From contig OX388350.1 of the NCBI GenBank assembly GCA_947579665.1, forward strand, positions 40,705,393 to 40,769,392: a DNA stretch of 64,000 nt, in the 5' to 3' direction. This DNA comes from Sympetrum striolatum. Taxonomy: Eukaryota; Arthropoda; Insecta; Odonata; Libellulidae. Shown piece by piece: positions 57,851 to 64,000 of the stretch. The notes beneath the pieces are model-generated. The model searched no databases and was not told the DNA's origin. It was given only the letters and a program-made list of their open reading frames with translations. Within the stretch, counting starts at the first letter, position 1, and the number at the start of each line of letters is the position of its first letter. The position numbers and the translations under genes were made by a program.

Positions 57851-59829
57851 ATTTCTAAGTAATGAAATTGGAAGTTCTCCCGTACAGTTTATCCTCATGA
57901 TTAATAATTCGTTTCATAAAAATAGCTAGCTATGAAGAAACTTAATTAATTGGCAAGTAACTTTGTGGTATCCCATGACTAAATCAATATAAATCTAAAT
58001 TCCCTTTGTATATTGAATATAATTTTATCTCCTAAAATAATCTCCTGAAAATTGGTTTTATTTTATTCCTCATTTATTTAGCTATGGTTCTATACGAGTA
58101 CTTATAAGGGATGAAATTAATACTTCCCTACAGATATTATCCTAAGTTCTTTTAAGGACGTAAACGTCTGTCAAGTGTTCAACCCAGAGGCTACTTGGAA
58201 CCTCATCCGACATTAGCTACTAAGAACTAGTAGTGGGATTGAGGCTCACAAGGCAAGATAAGGAGTGAAGTAATTTGCCCTTTCTTTCCTCAGAAGCCGT
58301 GAAACATGTCCACGTTAGTAAAGCGCAATGACTCTACGAGTATCTCCCTTCTTAGGATCTTATTAGATGAGACTTTAATTAGGGCCTTTATACAGTATCA
58401 ATCATAACTAAGTAGCTATCATATCATCAAAGCCATAAACAAGACTACGACAAAAATAAATTAAAGATATTTTATTCGTCTATTCCGTTCGATAAGACAA
58501 AGAGATATCTCAGAGGTGAAACCTCTATCACAAGAGCTAATAATTTCTTTCCTATTGCCTGAAGAATGAATATTTATTCAACTTCTGACCAAAACCCGAT
58601 ACCTCTCAAAATCGCCATTCATTCTAAAACAATCTCCGAATTTATATCGTGTAGATAATACTTAGGGATTAAAATGGACAATTAAACGCCAAGTTAGACA
58701 ATATATATCCTCTCAAAATTTTAGATCCAGGTGTATTGAATTCATTTTTATTACATTTAATCAATTAACAATGACTTAATTAAAGTAATGATAAATCTAT
58801 ATTGATATAAACTTTAGAATTATCTTATATACGTGGAAATAATCTTCGGCTGCTCTACCTTACCTGCTGTTCGTAATAGCCAAGAGTAGAAAATTATCTG
58901 AACGCATTGACTATAATTTGTATTGTGAGCCATTGTTTAATAAGCTTATATTAAAGTTAGATTAATTAATAAATCTTTTATAAGGTTATTGTATTGCTTA
59001 ATACGTATATCAGAAAACTTCTCCTAATTTAGAACAAATACAACTTTTGCAGTTATTGTCTTCTAAATATAATGAGCAGCTACCACTATTTGTTATCATG
59101 GAATATAGTAATATCATTATTAATATTTGTGGATAGAATGTAGATGAGATAGGAATTTACACAAGTGAAATTTTTTTCAGTAAGCTTAAGAGAGAACAGG
59201 TTATAAGATTATAAAAGCTTAAATGAATCCATTAGAGCGACAAAAGATGATAAATCTCCCCGAAAAATGAACGTTATCCTTTCAATTACGCAAAACATTT
59301 AAATTCATTCTCAGCGCGAGGGACAGAAATAATTCAATGGATTTACGCCTTTTCAGATTCTTCCAGATTCAGATTCAGATTACTTGGGCAAGATTTTACA
59401 TGACTTTTCATTAAGACGCTCTCCAGATTGGTGGGCAGAAGAAGACAATCCGAGAGATAAACGCTAAGGCGAGATGGCGTTCAAGTGACATTTACTTCCT
59501 TAATTCGAAAATGGACTTGCTATCTTTTAGGAAGAGGAGCGAGATTTTTAAGAGAATGGTGCATGGCAAAAATGAATATGTACGGGAATTATAGATGACA
59601 TAGGCACAAAATCCAAGTGACTCCTATTGAGAGCTAATTAAATTAAGTACTCCTTATTATAATGTGGGAAATTGTGGCAGTGAAAACATGAAGAATGCTC
59701 AATATCCAAGAATAAGAGAAATAGGTTACAGATATTAACTCAGTAACGTATAGTTACGATACATAGTTTACAATGATTCATTGACTCAATACTTAAGGTA
59801 ATATTGTTACTTAGGTAATGAGCTTATTT

Positions 59830-60290
59830 GTTTATTACTCTGACATAATGGTTTCTAATCTAGTTTTCTACACAATGATAACATTTATAAAAATTTTAAT
59901 ATTTATATGTCTAAAATTTGAAAAACATACCAAGAAATATCATGAAAGGATTTTTCATACAAGAGTCAGCTCACCAAAGCGTAAATTCTTCCAGGAGCTA
60001 TTTAATTATTTATTAGTAATAATAACTAATGCTTTAACGAAAACATCCTCTTTCTCTACCATCTTTGGCACATTAGTGTTTGTTTTCCTTTCCACCCAAC
60101 TTAATTTTTCCATTCTATTATATATAAATATCTCGAAGACCACTAAACTTTTGTACCTCTTTTCTCTACAGCCATTGCTTTTCAGCTCATTGCAAACATT
60201 AGTTTGGGAATATGACATCTTATTCTACTCGCAAATGTTTATTTTTAATTGCACAGTTTCAATTTTGCGTACCCTTTCCTATCAATTTCT
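59830..60290 (-). pseudogene. LINE RT C-terminal fossil (RTE-like), second copy
   Basis: The minus frame 60218-60006 reads VVFEIFIYNRMEKLSWVERK at 60146-60087, then TNTNVPKMVEKEDVFVKALV. This is the same conserved region as the 21.3 kb fossil (xFExxxxxRMEKxSWxxRKTNxxVxxMVxxxxVLxKAL). Upstream and downstream parts are in other frames with stops. The 158-codon plus-strand frame 59818-60294 is its antisense shadow. Confidence 0.65.
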
Positions 60291-60323
60291 TTAGATACGA
60301 CTTTATGGTAGGGCCTTAAAACA

Positions 60324-60637
60324 AAAAGAAATGAAAAGGTAAGACTTTTAGCCGTACCACTGGAAACCTAGGTTTCAAAAATATTATTCCAGTGGTACCT
60401 AGGCGTCGCGTCATCATCACGTAAGACTGCAGATATTAAAACATATTCTGCAAACTTGCCTGATGATGACGAGACGCATCAAAACCTAGGTGGCAAAAAT
60501 AAATAAATTAGTTAATAAACAATTTAATAAATTTATCAATTACTTTTTAGTAAATAAAAAATTAATTTTTTACTTCTTGTAAAAAAATAAATCATTCTAG
60601 TGGTGCTGGAAGAAGTCTTATCTTTTCATTTCTTTTC
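60324..60637. mobile_element. nested foldback element with M-module core (314 bp)
   Basis: The outer arms are AAAAGAAATGAAAAGGTAAG (left, from 60324) and its near complement ending CATTTCTTTT (right). An inner inverted repeat GTACCACTGGAA/TTCCAGTGGTAC lies at 60354-60396. A third dyad GCGTCATCATCA/TGATGATGACGAGACGC lies at 60408-60478. The core reads GCCTGATGATGACGAGACG, CATCAAAACCTAGG. Confidence 0.75.
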
Positions 60638-60639
60638 GT

Positions 60640-61220
60640 ATGTGTGTCTCATTCATTCAGCGAATTCACATCAGCGAAAATCGCTGGTGAATTGTGTCGC
60701 AGAAAACGCACCAGCAACAAACATTGTCAAATAAAAGATTTCATACGCATAACAAGAAGTAAACTTCTTCGCGCACTCCACCGCGTTCTACGTTCCAATT
60801 CGTCGGAATACGGACGCATCGTTCGCCGGCGATTCCGTCGATTTATCTCCAAGTGACATCATTCTCTTCCAAACCTAACGTTATAGGCGAAGTCACTCGT
60901 CTTCCGACTTACAACACTGTTCGTGGAACGCGAGTCAATGCCTATTGCGACACTTCCTGCCCTTCCCCCGATTGAGGACGGTAATCAAAGACCTTACGGC
61001 GGAATTAACGCCGCCGAGTCATAGATACGGACGAAGAAGACTCGTTAATGCGCGATCCGAAGGTCGGCAACGGCTTCCTCCGCTTAAATTCTTATTCTTC
61101 TATACGTTGGCAAATTTACGGCGCTGCACTTATCAAGCGTGATTGCAGTCATTAGGCAGAGCATTAATTAGCCGAGTCGCTCTTCCCAGAATTCCGCGCG
61201 GGTGGTTGACTATGAAGAAA
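60640..61220. other. CpG-containing island, possible regulatory DNA
   Basis: The longest GC- and CpG-richer, apparently repeat-free block of the window (TTCGCCGGCGATTCCGTCG, TTACGGCGGAATTAACGCCG). The short basic frames (60644-60856, 60945-61142) have no recognised domain. A promoter, enhancer or conserved non-coding element is possible. Confidence 0.35.
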
Positions 61221-61454
61221 TTGGCAGAGATGGTATGGGGAGATGAAGTAACGGATATCTATTGAAATTAATCGAGAATTATTTACGATCCTTGATTAAA
61301 ATTGGCAAAAGGTGATTCTGTAGTTCGAAGAAGCATTGTAACGAATGAAATATTAAGATTTCTTCAATACTGATTTGCAAATATTTGTATTAGAAAAATA
61401 CGCATGCATGTATCTGATACGGAAAATATATGAATAAATAATATATTTAGTTTA

Positions 61455-61560
61455 TGGGAAATTGAGACTTAATTTTCCCCTAGGAAAAGTATCCACAACA
61501 AGAAAACAGACACAAAGAATAGGGGGCGAGAAAATATTCGCAAACCCACTGAGAGTAACA
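61455..61560 (-). mobile_element. L-TTA LINE 3' region, partial and diverged
   Basis: The minus strand reads TGGGTTTGCGAATATTTTC, TCGCCCCCTATTC, then GTTGTGGATACTTTTCC, a looser match to the proximal part of the family. Confidence 0.4.
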
Positions 61561-62052
61561 AACAAAAGGTAAAAAACAAATACCCTTATCATAACCAAGA
61601 ACTTAAAACGTGGTAGGTAACAGGAACAAATATTCAAATAGGTGACCAAGCCTGTGAATCTAACTAAGAAGTAAGTATAACCGTAATATGTGAAGAAACC
61701 AAAAGGTCCTATAGAAAAACATTGGTTTCTTTAAACGAATTAGCAGAATGCAGTCTTAACAAAGGTAACACCGATTTATTTAAAATTTTAAATGGGGCTA
61801 TCGGCAACGTTGAAAGTTGGAGGAAATTATAGAGGAAAAAATCTGATGTGGCCAGCACATGACTTTCTCCATATATATAAGATGTAAATATTTATCTACC
61901 ACAGTAATTTCGAATTCTATATTCCATCTAAACTTGGAATATGAGTGATTAATACTATATATTATCTTTGACGCCAAAAACATGATAAATAATGTTTTAC
62001 GGGACATGATCGATGAAAAACGATGAAATTAGCCTTTCGCCCATAGAGCCCA

Positions 62053-62704
62053 GAGCGCCCACAAAATACATAATCAGCAACTTCCGGTTTATCAGTATTT
62101 CATGAATAACTCCTACACAATCAGTGATAAAAAAATATGTTTCAACCAAAAGTTATAGTAAATTACATTTTCTAAAACTTTTACAAATAATAGTATATAC
62201 CTAAATATCATATTTATGGAGATATTTTGAAAACCGGAAATGAGCTTTGAAGAATGAAGCTCGACTTCCGGTTAACCGATTAACTCCAAAAACTAATCAA
62301 CTCTAAAAAAACTAATCAAAGTACTATATATGAAATTTGGTGTTGATATAATGAATAGTTTTTAAGTTAGAGCGCCCACAAAGTACATAACAGCTACTTC
62401 CGGTTTATCGGTATTTCTCGAATAACTCCTAATCAACCGGTGATATAAAAATATGTTAAATACAAAAGTTATAGTAAAACAGATTATCTAAAACTTTTAT
62501 AAGTAATACAATACACGTATATATCATATTTATGGAGATATTTTGAAAACCGGAAATGAGCTTTAATGAATGAAGCTCGACTTCCGGTCAACCGATTTAC
62601 TCCAAAAACTAATCAACTCTGACAGCACACACCACAGTACTATATATGAAGTTTGGTATTGATACGACTAATAGTTTTCACGTTAGAGCGCCCACAAACA
62701 CACA

Positions 62705-62774
<70 letters not shown>

Positions 62775-62910
62775 TACACACAGACATCATTCCGAAAATA
62801 GTCAAAACGTGTTCTAGGGACCCCAAAACATGTATTTCCGTTGAAATCTCGAAGTCGAATTTTTTCATGAAAACAATACTTTCTCTATACTTCGTATATG
62901 GAGAAAGTAA
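62053..62910 (+). repeat. 316-317 bp tandem repeat ending in (CA)n and a hairpin
   Basis: Units start GAGCGCCCACAAA at 62053, 62370 and 62686. The first two are full (CTTCCGGTTTATC..., TTATGGAGATATTTTGAAAA, CCGGAAATGAGCTTT, ACTTCCGGT.AACCGATT). The third runs straight into (CA)n at 62699-62782, then CAGACATCATTCCGAAAATA, GGGACCCCAAAACATG and a terminal hairpin. In the hairpin TACTTTCTCTATAC (62877-62890) pairs with GTATA and GAGAAAGTA (to 62909) with a 2-base bulge. The 61-codon minus-strand frame over the CA tract is an artefact. Confidence 0.8.
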
Positions 62911-64000
62911 AAAGGAAAAACAGACAAAAATGACGGATTATATGCGTATATTATAGATCAATTTTTATGTTAATTACTTCAAATAAACAAAATTTAACCA
63001 CAATGTGATATTTTTCTTTCATTACTTCATAATAATTTCGTCTACATGTAGACTTTGAGTCAAACCAACTTTATAGGCGACGCATGTTATGGGCGCAATA
63101 TGGCTTTCAGGTCTTTTTTGAAATGTCAGACCCTGGGTTAAGCGGATAACTGTCTTATCTGGGAAAAAATTCTGACCCAGAGATATTCCGCTAAAGACAG
63201 GTTTCACTGTGTTACACTTCTCGAACAGTATATACTACCAATAATTGCACAAAAAGGTAAGCAAAATGGCTGACTAATCGACTAAGTAAATGCTGGGATA
63301 TAGTCAAATATGAATAATATACTTTACGTAATTTCACAATGCCTGTCTCCATTTCTTTGTATAATTCGAGAATAATCCTTTCACTATAATATCGAAAAAT
63401 ATTGATTTCAGAATTTTTAAATGTACATTTAGTCTACTCAGCTAGAACTGCTCAAAGGTAACATGCTGAAGGAAGAGCCGCAGAATTGATAATCCTACTC
63501 GTATGAACACCATTGGGTTTGTATAACGGGGATCGTCAATAATGAAACAGAACTAAATTGTTTACTCTGAAATTCATGGCGACGACGGAAAATTGTACAT
63601 GGATTACAAGACGATAAAAAAATAATGACTACTTCATTAACGAACGAGATTGAGTTTTGAACTATTATCCTATATAGAAACCTATTTCTTTAAACATTTC
63701 AAGAAAGAGATTCTAGGGATGGATCCAAAGAAAAAGCAAAGAGAGGGAAACATAATTTTTGGGTTTACAAATAAAATCGAATTTAGCACTCAGAAAAAGT
63801 GAAAACCCAGCAGGTAAAGGCCCACAAAAATGGACGCGTGAAAAACATACAAAACCTAGGGATAGACAATAGTTCCCGCAAGATCGATGGTCGCATAATT
63901 TATTTAAAAATCATCATCTTCTAGGAAGATCTAAAAACTCAAGGGTTATCCATTAATAGAGTTATCGGGAGAAAGAAATGAAAATTTCAGTTGCGAGGCT
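62911..64000. other. no feature recognised
   Basis: AT-rich. 63060-63200 is slightly GC-richer with partial dyads (GATAACTGTCTTATC, CCTGGG/CCCAG) but nothing identifiable. Confidence 0.4.

Noticed and set aside
59818..60294. 158-codon plus-strand open frame, the longest in the window
   Set aside because: The opposite strand carries a recognisable reverse-transcriptase C-terminal fossil, so this frame is its antisense shadow.
62683..62868. Cys/Val-rich 61-codon minus-strand frame
   Set aside because: Translation of the (CA)n microsatellite.
62886..62900. loxP-like TATACTTCGTATA, and a similar ATAACTTCGTA near 28981
   Set aside because: Matches only part of one loxP arm; explained by the terminal hairpin of the 316-bp repeat and by a diverged direct repeat. 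No paired arms with an 8-bp spacer.

Overview
The window looks like AT-rich (roughly two-thirds A+T by eye), gene-poor nuclear DNA from an animal, most likely an arthropod. That guess rests on the repeat content: decayed non-LTR retrotransposon reverse-transcriptase C-termini, tRNA-derived SINEs with Pol III A and B boxes, very short Tc1/mariner-like and foldback MITEs, microsatellite-tailed LINE 3' ends and (CA)n/(TA)n tracts. I see no operons, ribosome binding sites, long intact ORFs, rRNA or CRISPR. The species cannot be named from sequence alone, and nothing here proves arthropod over another invertebrate.

No complete gene is present. Two minus-strand segments look like possible exons: 44726-44987, an 86-codon open frame preceded by a branch-point-like motif, a pyrimidine tract and AG, ending in a stop; and about 32854-33013, with a good acceptor and a weak donor. 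If either is real, much of the window is intron or flank of a minus-strand gene. A GC-rich minus-strand remnant at 1441-2044 also looks protein-like but is split between frames.

Layout. 0-5.5 kb: an M-module repeat copy, a 195-bp foldback, the coding-like remnant, an isolated 57-nt hairpin and a purine/G-rich tract. 5.98-10.17 kb: a complex diverged duplication array with a SINE-like insertion near 7.64-8.10 kb. 11.0-13.3 kb: LINE 3' ends, including a recognisable RT C-terminus. 15.6-16.2 kb: a diverged tandem repeat carrying a palindromic insert with a perfect 12-bp target-site duplication. 19-31 kb: LINE fossils, three copies of a modular tRNA-SINE with different internal orientations, a 17-bp minisatellite, a 287-bp foldback and an 81-bp Tc1/mariner-type MITE. 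35.4-36.8 kb: a large nested inverted repeat. 40-48 kb: a tRNA-like gene, several LINE ends and foldbacks, the 44.7 kb exon candidate and a second copy of the palindromic retroposon with a 10-bp target-site duplication. 50-55.4 kb: tandem duplications old and recent. 57-64 kb: a second 17-bp minisatellite, a LINE fossil, a nested foldback and a 316-bp tandem repeat ending in (CA)n and a hairpin.

Scattered through the AT-rich background are CpG-containing islands of about 0.2-0.7 kb with no convincing ORF (for example 20160-20580, 42880-43340, 49690-49960, 60640-61220). They are candidate regulatory or conserved non-coding DNA, but composition is the only evidence. The most interesting unifying pattern is that many of the dispersed repeats, otherwise unrelated in length and ends, carry a CCTGAAGATGA/CCTGATGATG core followed by a GAAAC-type motif.
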